A DNA stretch of 64,000 nucleotides from Eubacteriales bacterium (GCA_030524175.1 JAUNHC010000008.1:1-64000), one strand, 5' to 3'. Positions 16,509 through 26,364 are shown, counted from the first letter of the stretch. The notes: generated by a model from the sequence alone, not told the origin. Program-made: numbers and translations.

Positions 16509-17629
16509 GGCTGCTGTGCCTCCTTCTCTAAACGTAATGCAACATTTCTTCCTTCCTCACGCAGCTTTTGCGCTTTACGGATCGCTTCATCCCGGTTCTC
16601 TGGCCTGTAAGTAAGCACTGTCACTTCTTCCTCTGTAGGAAGTTGGATTTTCTGGCGTGAAAGTGCAAGCAGCAGATTGTCCACCACAGTGACGAAGCCG
16701 ATAGATGCTGCCGGCTTGCCGAAATGCTTCATGAGTTCATTATACCGCCCGCCTTTTACCAGCGGCTCTCCTGTGCCGTAAGTATAGGCCTGGAAAATGA
16801 TCCCTGTATAATACTGATACTTACTGAGCATCCCCAGGTCAAAGGTAATATATTTCTCACAGCCGTATACTTTGAGAATCTCATATATCTCTTCAAGCCT
16901 TGCCACGGCTGCCAGTGCGCAGGCATTATTTGTAAGGGATTTCGCTTTCTCCAGTACCTCCCCAGAGCCAAAAAGCTGTGGAATTTCCGAAAAGGCAGCG
17001 GCAAGATTCTTCTTAAGCTTCTGCTCTCCCACCAATTCCTCCACACCGAAATAATTCTTCTGGGAAATCAGGGACCGGAGCCTTTCTTCTGCTTCATCGT
17101 CAAGCTCAGCTTCTTTCAGAAGAGATTTAAAATAATCCACCTGCCCTACACTCACCTGAAACTCCTTAAGCCCTGCCGCCTTTAAACACTCTACGGTCAT
17201 TGCCAGAATCTCGGCATCCGCCTCAGCCGACTCATCTCCGATACGTTCTACCCCCATCTGGGTAGTTTCCTTCATCCGTCCTCTGAAGCTGGAATTATTC
17301 ACAAAAGTGTTTCCTGTATAACAAAGGCTCACCACCTCTTTTTCCGGCGAAAAATAAGTGGCGCAGGCTCTGGAAACAGAGGGTGTGAAATCCGGCCTGA
17401 TGACAAGAGTGTTTCCTTCCCTGTCAAAGAATTTATATAAGTCCTTGGAAGGTATTGTGCCTACCTCCCTGCTGAACACCTCAAAATACTCAAAAGTAGG
17501 TGTCTCAATATCTTCATAGCCAAACTGCCGGAAGACCTGGTGAAGCTTCTTCTCAAGGCTCCGCTTCTGGCTGCATTCTCCGTTATAAATATCCCGTACA
17601 CCTTCCGGTGTATGAAAAATACGCTGCAT
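16505..17629 (-). CDS. hisZ: ATP phosphoribosyltransferase regulatory subunit
   Basis: HisZ is a histidyl-tRNA synthetase paralogue that forms the active, histidine-inhibited complex with short HisG. Its 374 residues keep the class II core ([79 protein letters not shown]) and lack the anticodon-binding domain. The ATG at 17627-17629 has AGGAGG 7 nt upstream; the ORF runs 13 codons further without support. It is the first gene of the his operon, behind a consensus promoter. Confidence 0.95.
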   Translation of the reverse strand: MQRIFHTPEGVRDIYNGECSQKRSLEKKLHQVFRQFGYEDIETPTFEYFEVFSREVGTIPSKDLYKFFDREGNTLVIRPDFTPSVSRACATYFSPEKEVVSLCYTGNTFVNNSSFRGRMKETTQMGVERIGDESAEADAEILAMTVECLKAAGLKEFQVSVGQVDYFKSLLKEAELDDEAEERLRSLISQKNYFGVEELVGEQKLKKNLAAAFSEIPQLFGSGEVLEKAKSLTNNACALAAVARLEEIYEILKVYGCEKYITFDLGMLSKYQYYTGIIFQAYTYGTGEPLVKGGRYNELMKHFGKPAASIGFVTVVDNLLLALSRQKIQLPTEEEVTVLTYRPENRDEAIRKAQKLREEGRNVALRLEKEAQQP

Positions 17630-17717
17630 GTTATTTCCTCCTATATCCATCATGTTCCTACGGATCACATTTCATCACTTTATCATGCTACCATATTATC
17701 ACAAAAAACTATTTAAG

Positions 17718-17746
17718 ATTATAGTGGATAATTAAAGAATTGTCAA
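17718..17746 (-). promoter_or_regulatory. Consensus promoter of the his operon
   Basis: On the minus strand TTGACA (17741-17746) and TATAAT (17718-17723), both perfect, are 17 bp apart. The -35 box overlaps the recU stop region. The leader to hisZ is only about 80 nt and shows no T-box or leader peptide. Confidence 0.85.
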
Positions 17747-18276
17747 TCCCGCATTTGCAGGTCAAGCTGAATTCCCTCCAGATAGGGTACCAGAAAGCCG
17801 TTTTTCTTATTCAGATAAAAAGAAGAATCCAATTCCTCCCTGCGGAAACTCTTTCTTCCACCCTCTTCCATCCGTTCCCAGAAAACAAGAAGCTGCCTGA
17901 GTGTAAGATAATAATACAAATCCTGCTGACTGTATAAAACAAGAAAAAATGCCACACCTCCCTGCTTCTCAAAGGCCCTCATAAACTCCACCTGATGGGG
18001 ATGGATATTGGCCAGGGGAAACACCTCTGCGCTGCATTCTTTCGCATCAAAGCATACAGGGATCCCCTGTACTGCCCCAATATAATCCACCGTACTGCGC
18101 TGCTCAAAATAGGCCAGGGTAATATGGCGGGTCTCTTTATCTATCCTGACAGGAGTGATAGGGGTTGGTATCTTCTGGATGAGAGCCAGCCCCTTCTCCC
18201 GGTATTGCTCATTTGTCCTGTTTACCAGTTCTTCTAATGTAGAGCCGCGAAGGCCCCTGCTGTTCCAGGTTGCCAT
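17743..18276 (-). CDS. recU: Holliday junction resolvase RecU
   Basis: Cuts Holliday junctions during recombination repair and chromosome segregation in Gram-positive bacteria. The 177 residues keep the family plan: NSRGLRGSTLEELVNRTN near the start, IQKIPTPITPV, the nuclease core STVDYIGAVQGIPVCFDAKE with its acidic residues (about 67-86), and FPLANIHPHQVEFM. AAGGAG lies 7 nt before the ATG. It follows lepB by about 20 nt. RuvAB is encoded 26 kb away and no ruvC is beside it, which suits RecU as the resolvase. Confidence 0.94.
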   Translation of the reverse strand: MATWNSRGLRGSTLEELVNRTNEQYREKGLALIQKIPTPITPVRIDKETRHITLAYFEQRSTVDYIGAVQGIPVCFDAKECSAEVFPLANIHPHQVEFMRAFEKQGGVAFFLVLYSQQDLYYYLTLRQLLVFWERMEEGGRKSFRREELDSSFYLNKKNGFLVPYLEGIQLDLQMRD

Positions 18277-18297
18277 GTATCTGCTCCTTTATCCTGC

Positions 18298-18855
18298 TTA
18301 TTTGATCAGTTTAATGGAAGGATAATAACGGATGATCGCCTTGCCTACGATCTCGTCGAATCTTACGTAATGATTCTTCCAGAACCTGGAATCACTGGAA
18401 TGCTCACGGTTATCTCCCATCACGAAATAGGAATCCTCCGGCACCTCAAAGGGTCCGTAAGTTCCCATAGGCTTCTCAGGCGTAAAGCTGTCATCCAGAG
18501 GCGTTTCTGCCCCGTCTATATAAACCTTTCCGTCCACAATCTCCACTGTCTCTCCCGGAAGGCCGATAACACGCTTGATATAAAGCTGGGATTCATCATC
18601 CGGAAATTTAAAAATAACAACATCGAAGCGTTCGGGGTCTTTTAACTTTTTGGTGATCTTATTACCGAACAGATCCAGGTTTACACCGTAGGAAAGACGA
18701 AAGCCGAAAATACGGTCCCCTGTCATGATTGTCTTTTCCATAGACTCTGACGGAATCTTCGCGTTGATCAGCACCACGTTATTAACGATCAGAACCACGA
18801 CCACAACAAAAATAATCATTTTTACATAATCCCAAATCTCATCCCAAATTTTCAT
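18298..18855 (-). CDS. lepB: Signal peptidase I
   Basis: Membrane serine protease that removes signal peptides from exported proteins. The 185 residues have one N-terminal membrane helix (about 12-32), the catalytic Ser in IPSESMEKTI (about 37), the catalytic Lys in YIKRVIGLPGETVEI, and box E MGDNREHSSDSRFW near the end. This is the short Gram-positive SipS type. It overlaps the RluA-type gene by 17 nt, with GAGGAGA as its ribosome site inside that gene. Confidence 0.95.
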   Translation of the reverse strand: MKIWDEIWDYVKMIIFVVVVVLIVNNVVLINAKIPSESMEKTIMTGDRIFGFRLSYGVNLDLFGNKITKKLKDPERFDVVIFKFPDDESQLYIKRVIGLPGETVEIVDGKVYIDGAETPLDDSFTPEKPMGTYGPFEVPEDSYFVMGDNREHSSDSRFWKNHYVRFDEIVGKAIIRYYPSIKLIK

Positions 18856-19831
18856 TATATCTCTCCTCTAGTCTTTCCTCTTTGATGATTCTGTGAAAAA
18901 GCTCCGGCACCGGCGCAATAAATATTTTACCGGACAATCGTTCCAATTTCCCCTCAGTCTTTGGAAACTCCAGTTTATAAGCATGCAGTAATTGATGCTT
19001 CAGGCCATATTTCTCCCGATAAAGCCTGTTAAACTCTTTTTCGCCGTATTTTGCGTCCCCGGCAAGGGGATGCCCCATGCTGGCTAAATGAGCCCGGATC
19101 TGGTGAGGCCTTCCCGTGATCAGCTCTACACGGAGCAGCGACACATTTTCATGACATCCCAAAGGCTCATACCGCGTCTCAACAGGGAGCGCGCCCTCCA
19201 CTTTATTTTCATATACCACTACTTTATTACATTTTTCATCTTTATGCAAATATCCTTTGATATATTTTTCACTTTTTATGGAACCTTTTGCAAGACAAAG
19301 ATAGAATTTGTGTACCCTTCTGTCATGAAACAGCCCGGACAGCTGCTGAAGGCCAGTAAGACTTTTTCCTGCCGCCACAATTCCGCTGGTATTTCTGTCC
19401 AGCCGGTTGCATACCGACGGTTTAAATGTTCGGAGTGCGCTCTCGGTCAATTCTCCTTTTTCCAGCAGATAGCCGATAAGATATTCCACAAGGGACGGCT
19501 CGTCTGTATCCGCCGGCTGGGAAAGCATGCCTGCCGGCTTGTTGATAAGGATCACATCCTCATCCTCATATACAATATCAAGAGGACACACGGCACGCTG
19601 AACCTTCCTGTCCCCCGAAAATTTATCATAAGTCTCATCGCTTAAAAACAGCTTTACAGTATCACCCTGACACAGCATTTCACTGCCGGCAGCTTTCTTG
19701 CCGTTTAAGGTTATATTCTTTTTTCTCATCATTTTGTAGAAAAAACTTTTGGGGGCTTCCTTTAAAAGCTTGGCAAGATATTTATCAAAACGCTGTCCCG
19801 CTTCATTTTCCTTTATTATAAACTCCTTCAT
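18839..19831 (-). CDS. RluA family pseudouridine synthase
   Basis: Isomerises uridine to pseudouridine in rRNA or tRNA. The 330 residues hold an S4-like RNA-binding domain (about 12-75, RFDKYLAKLLKEAP) and a catalytic domain (about 90-310). The catalytic Asp is in NRLDRNTSGIV near 142; the usual first His of HRLD is an Asn. Further motifs are LINKPAGMLSQP and GRPHQIRAHLASMGHPLAGD. The exact target among RluB/C/D-type sites is not decided by sequence. AGGAG lies 6 nt before the ATG. Confidence 0.92.
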   Translation of the reverse strand: MKEFIIKENEAGQRFDKYLAKLLKEAPKSFFYKMMRKKNITLNGKKAAGSEMLCQGDTVKLFLSDETYDKFSGDRKVQRAVCPLDIVYEDEDVILINKPAGMLSQPADTDEPSLVEYLIGYLLEKGELTESALRTFKPSVCNRLDRNTSGIVAAGKSLTGLQQLSGLFHDRRVHKFYLCLAKGSIKSEKYIKGYLHKDEKCNKVVVYENKVEGALPVETRYEPLGCHENVSLLRVELITGRPHQIRAHLASMGHPLAGDAKYGEKEFNRLYREKYGLKHQLLHAYKLEFPKTEGKLERLSGKIFIAPVPELFHRIIKEERLEERYNENLG

Positions 19832-19839
19832 TGCTGCTC

Positions 19840-20466
19840 CTATAGACAGATCGCCAGTATGGTGTGCTTGATCAGCTCATTTCTTGAAAGATCAGGATAG
19901 CGCTCATCCGGCACGAATTTTATTCCGCTCTCCAGGGATTCTCTGTGCTCGTTCATGGAATCCATCCTCTCCATGAAGGGCTTTAAATCCTTAAAAATTT
20001 TCACTGTGACCTTATACCCGTTTTTACGGATGATCTTCTGTGCCTCCAGAGCCATGAACTCCGCATCAATTTTGGGATCGCTGCTGTAACCCACAACTGT
20101 ATTTCCGCAGATGGCAAATGCATCAATGTAAGCACTTTTTTCATAAAAAGTCATGTACATCTCATAAGACATTACAAGCTCTCCCTGATGTGCTTTTATC
20201 TCCTTATACAGGCCTTCATCCATAGGCTTACGCACCCATATCATGATCAGCCCCACAAGGGATTTACATGCCGGCAGACAGCCCACCACAGTGATCACCG
20301 TCCATATGGTCATCCTGGTGCCGAAATAGATCCATGCAGTGAAAAATATCAAAAGAGGTACCCCCAATAAAATGGAAGTAAAAATCAGCCTTCGTTTTTT
20401 TTCATTGGCAAAATATCCGAAGTCACCTTTATGGATTTTATTCTTTTTCTTCCTGGATTCACTCAT
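19840..20466 (-). CDS. Two-helix membrane protein of unknown function
   Basis: I do not recognise the family. The 208 residues begin with a basic stretch, followed by two hydrophobic helices (about 28-48 and 53-75), and a soluble C-terminal region of about 130 residues that includes VVGYSSDPKIDAEFMALEAQ. It has no signal peptide cleavage motif. AAGGAG lies 7 nt before the ATG. It sits between the YgiQ and RluA-type genes with short spacers, so it is part of that operon. Confidence 0.8.
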   Translation of the reverse strand: MSESRKKKNKIHKGDFGYFANEKKRRLIFTSILLGVPLLIFFTAWIYFGTRMTIWTVITVVGCLPACKSLVGLIMIWVRKPMDEGLYKEIKAHQGELVMSYEMYMTFYEKSAYIDAFAICGNTVVGYSSDPKIDAEFMALEAQKIIRKNGYKVTVKIFKDLKPFMERMDSMNEHRESLESGIKFVPDERYPDLSRNELIKHTILAICL

Positions 20467-20477
20467 CTGAAAACTCC

Positions 20478-22361
20478 TTAATTCTGTTTTTTCTTTTTGT
20501 GTACATTACGGATTGTTTTCTTTTTCTGTTTCTCCTTCAAAACCTTGTTTCCCTCCTGGGGTCTGCCTCCTTCCGGCCTGACGAGACACTTTGCGGAATA
20601 GCCTGCCAGATCCATACGTCCGGCCAGCTTCAGTCCCTCCAGCACCAGTTCACGGTTCACGGGATTCTTATACTGCATCAAAGCCCGCTGGATCGATTTC
20701 TCGTGGGGACTCCTGGGGACATAGACTTTCTCCCCGCTTATGGGATGGATCCCTGTATAATACATACAGGTGGACAAAGTAGAGGGCGTTGGATAGAAAT
20801 CCTGCACCTGCTCCGGAGTGAACCCTAAATCCCGTACATACTCTGCCAGCTTCACAGCTTCTTTCATAGTACAGCCCGGATGGGAAGACATGAAATAAGG
20901 CACTGCATACTGCTTCTTTCCTGTCCGCATATTTGCCTTATTATATTCTGCTAAAAATTTTTGGTATATGTCATGGGAAGGTTTTCCCATATATTTCAAA
21001 ACCTGGTCAGACACATGCTCAGGGGCCACACGAAGCTGTCCGCTTACATGATGCTCCACCAATTCTCTTAAAAATGTCTTGTCCGGATCTGCCATAACAT
21101 AGTCAAAACGTACGCCGGAACGGATAAATACTTTCTTAACCTTTGGCAGCTGCCGCAGCTTTCGCAGCAGCGACACGTAATCGCTGTGATCCGCCGTAAG
21201 ATTCCTGCAGGGTTCAGGAAAAAGGCACTGCTTGTCCCTGCATACCCCCTTTGTCAGCTGTTTCTGGCAGGAGGGCTGGCGAAAGTCCGCCGTAGGTCCT
21301 CCCACATCATGGATATAGCCTTTGAAATCAGGATCCTCTGTCATCTTCACTGCCTCGTTTATGATGGAATCGTGGCTTCTTGTCTGAAGGATTCTTCCTT
21401 GATGGAACGTCAAAGCACAGAAGCTGCAGCCTCCGAAACATCCCCGGTTACTGGTGAGACTAAACTTCACCTCTTCCAGGGCCGGGATCCCTCCGTCCTG
21501 TTCATACATGGGATGATACTTTCCCGTGTAAGGCAGTGCATATACATCGTCCATTTCCGCCTGTGTGAGGGGAAGAGCCGGAGGGTTCTGAATGATATAC
21601 CCTTTTGTGCCATAGGCCTCCGCCATGGGTCTGGCTGTATATGGATCCGTATTCTTATACTGGACGGCAAAGCTCTCTCCATAGGCCTTTTTATCCTCCT
21701 GTACCCTGTCAAAAGCCGGAAGAAGGATTGGCTCATATACATGGGAAAGATCTCTGCCTTTAAAGACCGTACCGGCAATATAGGTGATCTCCTCCACAGG
21801 AATCCCCCCGTCAAGAGCCTCCGCTATCTCCAGTATGGAATGCTCGCCCATCCCATAAGAGATCAGATCCGCCCCTGAATCTAAAAGGATACTCCGCTTC
21901 ACACAATTATCCCAATAATCATAGTGGGCCAGCCTTCGGAGACTGGCTTCAATCCCTCCCAGAATGACAGGTGTCTTTTTGTAGGTCTGCCGTATGAGAT
22001 TGCTGTATACGATCACTGCCCGGTCAGGACGGAGACCCATTTTTCCCCCGGGAGAATAAGCATCCTTCTGGCGGTGCTTTCTGGATACGGTGTAATGGTT
22101 CACTAAGGAATCCATATTTCCTGCTGTCACAAGAAAACCCAGGCGTGGTTGCCCAAACACCTGGATACTCTCTTTCTTCCGCCAGTCCGGCTGGGAAATG
22201 ATTCCCACACGGTAGCCTCTGCTCTCTAAAAGACGGCTGATGATCGCAGTCCCGAAGGAAGGATGGTCCACATAAGCATCCCCGGTCACATAGACGAAGT
22301 CCGCCTGGTTCCACCCTCTGTTCGTCATTTCTTCTTTTGTTACTGGTAAAAATTCCTGCAT
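20478..22361 (-). CDS. YgiQ family radical SAM protein
   Basis: Radical SAM enzyme of unknown reaction. In its 627 residues the N-terminal domain (about 1-270) carries DAYVDHPSFGTAIISRLLE, a cobalamin-binding-like fold without the classic motif. The radical SAM core starts with RGCFGGCSFCALTFHQGR near 310, whose three cysteines bind the 4Fe-4S cluster. VAPEHVSDQVLKYMGKP follows near 445, and the C-terminus is lysine-rich. It begins at the base next to the stop of the HAD gene. The family is widespread and not characterised. Confidence 0.92.
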   Translation of the reverse strand: MQEFLPVTKEEMTNRGWNQADFVYVTGDAYVDHPSFGTAIISRLLESRGYRVGIISQPDWRKKESIQVFGQPRLGFLVTAGNMDSLVNHYTVSRKHRQKDAYSPGGKMGLRPDRAVIVYSNLIRQTYKKTPVILGGIEASLRRLAHYDYWDNCVKRSILLDSGADLISYGMGEHSILEIAEALDGGIPVEEITYIAGTVFKGRDLSHVYEPILLPAFDRVQEDKKAYGESFAVQYKNTDPYTARPMAEAYGTKGYIIQNPPALPLTQAEMDDVYALPYTGKYHPMYEQDGGIPALEEVKFSLTSNRGCFGGCSFCALTFHQGRILQTRSHDSIINEAVKMTEDPDFKGYIHDVGGPTADFRQPSCQKQLTKGVCRDKQCLFPEPCRNLTADHSDYVSLLRKLRQLPKVKKVFIRSGVRFDYVMADPDKTFLRELVEHHVSGQLRVAPEHVSDQVLKYMGKPSHDIYQKFLAEYNKANMRTGKKQYAVPYFMSSHPGCTMKEAVKLAEYVRDLGFTPEQVQDFYPTPSTLSTCMYYTGIHPISGEKVYVPRSPHEKSIQRALMQYKNPVNRELVLEGLKLAGRMDLAGYSAKCLVRPEGGRPQEGNKVLKEKQKKKTIRNVHKKKKQN

Positions 22362-23027
22362 CTATATTTCCTCATGTGTGCCTGTCATCACCTGTTCATA
22401 AGAATCAATGTAATAATCGGCAAACAGCCTTTTCTCTTTTTCCTGGGGTATGCTGTAATCATCCCTCACAGCACAGACAGCCATACCCGCCGCCTTCCCA
22501 GCCTGGACACCTGCAACAATATCCTCGAACACAAGACAGTTCTTCGGCTCAACGCCAAGGCGCCTGGCCGCCTCCAGGTACACATCCGGGGCCGGTTTCC
22601 CTTTATTAACCTCACAGGCTGTTACAATGCCTCCGAAATACTCCCTGATGCCGTGGCTTTTCAGCACTGCCTCGATCAGTCCGTAATCATTGCTGGATGC
22701 CACTGCCATGGAGATTCCCCTCTCTCTTAGATACGGCAGAAATACTGCCACACCAGGCTTCAAAGGCACCTCCCTGCAATATTTATCCATGGCCATGCCC
22801 TGCCAGGTCTTCTTGATCGTCTCAATGGAATCAGGGATATTAAACCTCTCCTTAAAGTAGAGCGCCACTTCCGTAAATCCCATTCCCTCTACGATCCCCT
22901 GCAGATCCTCCGGCACAGAAATTCCGTAGGAACCAAGATAATCAATATCTATCTGGGACCAGACCCACATCGAATCTACCAAGGTCCCGTCCAAATCAAA
23001 AATTACTGCTTTTATGTCTTTCAGCAT
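22362..23027 (-). CDS. HAD superfamily hydrolase (beta-phosphoglucomutase-like)
   Basis: Phosphatase or phosphomutase of HAD subfamily I with 221 residues. FDLDGTLVDS near residue 9 holds the nucleophile Asp, VASSNDYGLIEAVL near 110 motif II, KGKPAPDVYLEAARRLGV the motif III Lys, and CLVFEDIVAGVQAGKAAGM motif IV. The alpha-helical cap lies between motifs I and II. The ATG at 23025-23027 is preceded by GAGG; the ORF is open 23 codons further to an ATG that overlaps the alarmone synthetase stop but has no ribosome site. The substrate cannot be told. Confidence 0.88.
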   Translation of the reverse strand: MLKDIKAVIFDLDGTLVDSMWVWSQIDIDYLGSYGISVPEDLQGIVEGMGFTEVALYFKERFNIPDSIETIKKTWQGMAMDKYCREVPLKPGVAVFLPYLRERGISMAVASSNDYGLIEAVLKSHGIREYFGGIVTACEVNKGKPAPDVYLEAARRLGVEPKNCLVFEDIVAGVQAGKAAGMAVCAVRDDYSIPQEKEKRLFADYYIDSYEQVMTGTHEEI

Positions 23028-23092
23028 ATGTACCTCTTTGTCTGAATAAATGATCCTGCTTCTCATATAGGGTGCTGAACGGCTGTACTTCC

Positions 23093-23905
23093 TCATATAT
23101 TATGTTGTACAGCCTGTGCCCGGTAGCCCTCTGCAATAATATCAAGCTGCCGGTGAAAACGCTCCAGCTGCTGGAGATCCTTGGTTCTGAACACACGCAG
23201 AAACTCATCCTGTATCTTCATAACTTCCCGCTTATTGGACAATTTATAAAGATTTTCGATATTGATCAGGATATCCCTTACCAGATTGGACTGCATCTGG
23301 GAGGAATTCTGTGCATCCATGATCTCGTTTCTCACAGACGACATCTCATGGTCAAGGGAAATGATGGCATCTGCAGCCTTGCTAAGACGCTCTGTCACAT
23401 GGGACGGCATATCTCCCTTATACTTATACTGCAGGGAGTGCTCAATGGTCGCCCAGAAATTCATGGCCATAGTACGTATCTGTATCTCCACCTGGAGCTT
23501 CTTAGGACCATTTATGGTTTCCACTGTATAATAAATAATCAGATGGTAGCTTCGGTAACCACTCTGCTTAATATGTTTGAGATAATTCTTCTCGCTTTTG
23601 ATGGTCATATCTGCCCTGTTTGAAATAATCCCGGCCACAGTATCAATGTCTTCTTCAAACTGGCAGATAATACGGATCCCGGCAATATCCTCAACTTCCT
23701 CTTCCATGCGGTCCATGGGTATATTTTTGCGCTGCATCTTCTCCAGGATGCTGGATACACTCTTTATCCGGCCGCTTACCTGCTCAATGGGAGAATATAA
23801 GTCATTCTGTTTGTGCTCATTGATGATGTGTTCAAATTTGACAATCAACTCTCTGACTGCCAGTTCGTAGGGGCATAAGATGCTTCTCCATAACTGTATT
23901 TCCAT
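23093..23905 (-). CDS. Small alarmone synthetase (RelA/SpoT domain, RelQ/YjbM-like)
   Basis: Makes (p)ppGpp from ATP and GDP/GTP in the stringent response. The 270 residues hold only the synthetase domain, without hydrolase or regulatory domains: EDIAGIRIICQFEEDIDTVA near 70, GYRSYHLIIYYTVE near 115, LQVEIQIRTMAMNFWATIEH near 140. The C-terminal 80 residues are helical and longer than in typical RelQ (about 210 residues). AAGGAG precedes the ATG and an extended -10 element lies upstream, so expression independent of other genes is likely. Confidence 0.9.
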   Translation of the reverse strand: MEIQLWRSILCPYELAVRELIVKFEHIINEHKQNDLYSPIEQVSGRIKSVSSILEKMQRKNIPMDRMEEEVEDIAGIRIICQFEEDIDTVAGIISNRADMTIKSEKNYLKHIKQSGYRSYHLIIYYTVETINGPKKLQVEIQIRTMAMNFWATIEHSLQYKYKGDMPSHVTERLSKAADAIISLDHEMSSVRNEIMDAQNSSQMQSNLVRDILINIENLYKLSNKREVMKIQDEFLRVFRTKDLQQLERFHRQLDIIAEGYRAQAVQHNI

Positions 23906-23939
23906 TCTGATCGCTCCTTATATTTCCATACATTTTATC

Positions 23940-23948
23940 ATTATAACA
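23940..23948 (-). promoter_or_regulatory. Extended -10 element of the alarmone synthetase gene
   Basis: TG-T-TATAAT on the minus strand about 35 nt before the start codon. No clear -35 box is seen at the normal spacing. Confidence 0.45.
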
Positions 23949-23969
23949 TAGATTCAGGAAAATTTCTCG

Positions 23970-24782
23970 TCAATATCTGTACTTTCTAATATTTTTCCGG
24001 ACAGCGCGCAAAATCCAATAAGGGTCAACGCTCAGTTCCTCATGATGGGGTGTTTTGATATAAATCCCAAGGTGGAGATGGACCGGGAACTGCCCCATAG
24101 TTCCTTCCGGGCCATAGCCGGTATTTCCCATATAGCCTAAAATATCACCGGCTTTCACCTCTTCGCCTATGCTGAATTCTTTTTCATAATCCGACAAATG
24201 TGCATAGTAAAAATATCCCCCATGAGGAGAACGGATACCGATACGATAACCGCCCAGAGGCAGCCATCCCTTTTTCTCCACCACTCCGTCTGTCATACTG
24301 AGTATTGGATAATAGCCCGACTCCTCTGTTGTTCCGAAAAGATCAGTCCCTTCGTGCACCCGTTTTCCCCCGTATTCCCTGGGTTCTCCGAAGCTGTCCT
24401 CAAAGAAAATATCCTGGCTTGGTATGGGAAAATAAACAAGATCTGACCAGACTGCCTCGTAGCGGCTGCGGAGCAGATAATATTCTTCCCGCTTATATTT
24501 AAGATAAGGTTCATTTTCACAGGATACTGTGTCAGGGGTGAATTTCCCCTGAAGCATAGTGGATGTAAGAATATCTGCAAAATTCCCCTTTCCTTCTGAC
24601 AAGCTTAAGATTTTTTCATAAAGTCCGGGTTTTAACTGCTGTCTGCGGAAACCCGACTGCTCACAGCTGTCTGCTTTAAGGACAGACGCCTCACTTCGTT
24701 CCTGAATGAGCATCTGCAATGCTGTGACAGAAACCATTAAAAAAAGCACTGCCAAAAGCCATTTTTTCCAGCCAGCTTTCAT
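23970..24782 (-). CDS. M23 family metallopeptidase (LytM-like)
   Basis: Secreted or membrane-anchored cell-wall peptidase candidate with 270 residues. An N-terminal hydrophobic segment (about 7-25) acts as signal or anchor. The LytM domain (about 150-262) keeps HEGTDLFG, whose His and Asp bind zinc, and HLHLGIYI, with the second His pair. The ATG at 24780-24782 has GGGAGG 6 nt upstream; a longer ORF lacks a site. Peptidases of this type cut peptide cross-links of peptidoglycan, some during sporulation. Confidence 0.88.
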   Translation of the reverse strand: MKAGWKKWLLAVLFLMVSVTALQMLIQERSEASVLKADSCEQSGFRRQQLKPGLYEKILSLSEGKGNFADILTSTMLQGKFTPDTVSCENEPYLKYKREEYYLLRSRYEAVWSDLVYFPIPSQDIFFEDSFGEPREYGGKRVHEGTDLFGTTEESGYYPILSMTDGVVEKKGWLPLGGYRIGIRSPHGGYFYYAHLSDYEKEFSIGEEVKAGDILGYMGNTGYGPEGTMGQFPVHLHLGIYIKTPHHEELSVDPYWILRAVRKNIRKYRY

Positions 24783-24870
24783 GCTGCACCTCCCATATCC
24801 TATATAGTATATGAGAGGCTTTGTCACTTTAGAACTAAAAATGGCTCCTGGACACATACGTCTGTCCGGC

Positions 24871-24898
24871 ATAAAAATACCCCGGCGGTCCGCCGGGG
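24871..24898 (-). terminator. Terminator of pepD
   Basis: CCCCGGCGG (24880-24888) pairs with CCGCCGGGG (24890-24898) around one base. On the minus strand it is followed by TATTTTTAT. Confidence 0.9.
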
Positions 24899-24912
24899 CA
24901 TGTACTGCTGTA

Positions 24913-26364
24913 TCAATCCTTCAGGCTCTCCAGAACCTTTAACAGGTAATTCCACACTCGTTCTGTGGATGCGATGTCAAGAACTTCCTCAGATGTATGG
25001 ATGTCCTTCATGTTAGGTCCCAGGGAAACACAGTCAAGGCCTTCCATTTTTTTGTAGAACAGGCCGCATTCCAGACCGGCATGGATGGCAACCACCTTAG
25101 GTTCCTCTCCGTATTCCTGGCGGTAAACCTCAACCATCTTGTCACGGAGAGGGGAAACCTTGCGGTATTCCCATGCAGGATAGGAACCTTTGACTTCATA
25201 ATCTCCTCCCAGAAATTCAGTCAGATACTCAATCTTGTCAGACAGAGCATCCCTGGCCGCCTCAACAGAGCTGCGCACGCCGGAGCTTGCAAGCAGTTCA
25301 TCTTCTGTCAGCTTCAAAATACCAAGATTTGTGGAAGTCTCCACAAGGCCTTCAATGGTCCCGCTCATCTTCTGGATACCAAAGGGTATATTCATAAGAT
25401 AAAACAGGACTTTCTCCCTGCTTGTGGGATGAAGGGCCATTTCCTTGGAATTTCCAAGCTCTGTGACAATAATAGTAATTCCTTCATCTGTACCTGTGTA
25501 TTCTTCACGCAAACGGTTTTCAAGATTTGCGGCATAAGATTTCACCGCCTCAACCTCTTCTTTTGACACGATGATTTCCGCTGTGGATTCTCGTGTGATG
25601 GCATTGTCTTTACTGCCGCCTTCCAGGGATATGATTTCATAATATACATGTTTTTTCAGACCATACAGGAATTTCCCCATAAGGATATTAGCGCTGGCAC
25701 GGTTCTTGTCAATTTCAGCGCCTGAATGACCGCCCAGGAGACCGCAGAATTTCACCTGAAGCTTCTCTCCTTCAGCCTCAACGCGCTGAACAGGTATGCG
25801 GCTGATGGCAGTCGCTCCGCCTGCACAGCTGATCCACAGACTTCCCTCTGCCTCAGAATCCAGATTGATAAATCTTCTTCCCTTGAGAACGCTGCAATCG
25901 ATGCCTTCTGCTCCCAGAAGCCCGATCTCCTCGTCCACTGTCACCACAACCTCCAAGGCAGGATGTTTGATCTCATCGCTTTCAAGGATCGCCAGGCCGT
26001 AAGCCACAGCAATACCGTCGTCGCCTCCTAAGGTGGTGCCGTTAGCGGAAATATACCCGTCTTTTACTGAAATATTCAGTCCGTCTTTTGTAAAGTCATG
26101 ATCTACATCCGGGCGTTTCTCACATACCATGTCCATATGGCCCTGAAGGATAACGACCGGAGCATCTTCATAGCCTGCAGATGCCGGTTTGTAGATGACC
26201 ACATTGTTCATTTCGTCCTGCACATACTTAAGGCCGCGGCTCTTGGCAAACTGCACCAGATAATCGCTGATCTGCTTTGTATTTCCGGAGCCGTGGGGAA
26301 TCTTGCATATTTCCTCAAAATAATGAAAAACTCTTTTAGGTTCACAATTTTCTAATACTGACAT
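24913..26364 (-). CDS. pepD: Aminoacyl-histidine dipeptidase (peptidase D)
   Basis: Cytosolic zinc dipeptidase of family M20 that cleaves Xaa-His and other dipeptides. The 483 residues fit the family length. Metal ligands sit in ILQGHMDMVCEK near 80, GGDDGIAVAYG near 118 and DEEIGLLGAEG near 148 (general base Glu), with the lid domain between about 200 and 385. TTGGAGG lies 7 nt before the ATG. It is a single gene with its own terminator, divergent from the ylbJ-like gene. Confidence 0.95.
   Translation of the reverse strand: MSVLENCEPKRVFHYFEEICKIPHGSGNTKQISDYLVQFAKSRGLKYVQDEMNNVVIYKPASAGYEDAPVVILQGHMDMVCEKRPDVDHDFTKDGLNISVKDGYISANGTTLGGDDGIAVAYGLAILESDEIKHPALEVVVTVDEEIGLLGAEGIDCSVLKGRRFINLDSEAEGSLWISCAGGATAISRIPVQRVEAEGEKLQVKFCGLLGGHSGAEIDKNRASANILMGKFLYGLKKHVYYEIISLEGGSKDNAITRESTAEIIVSKEEVEAVKSYAANLENRLREEYTGTDEGITIIVTELGNSKEMALHPTSREKVLFYLMNIPFGIQKMSGTIEGLVETSTNLGILKLTEDELLASSGVRSSVEAARDALSDKIEYLTEFLGGDYEVKGSYPAWEYRKVSPLRDKMVEVYRQEYGEEPKVVAIHAGLECGLFYKKMEGLDCVSLGPNMKDIHTSEEVLDIASTERVWNYLLKVLESLKD

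Noticed and set aside
17630..17717. T-box or histidine leader peptide before hisZ
   Set aside because: The leader is only about 80 nt and has no His run, no T-box sequence and no terminator/antiterminator pair.
19390..19420. Inactive RluA synthase because HRLD reads NRLD
   Set aside because: The catalytic Asp is kept, and the Asn form is, as I recall, common in clostridial members.
21186..21878. 230-codon plus-strand frame opposite the YgiQ gene
   Set aside because: It lies wholly antisense to a well-conserved radical SAM gene, has no family resemblance and no ribosome site.
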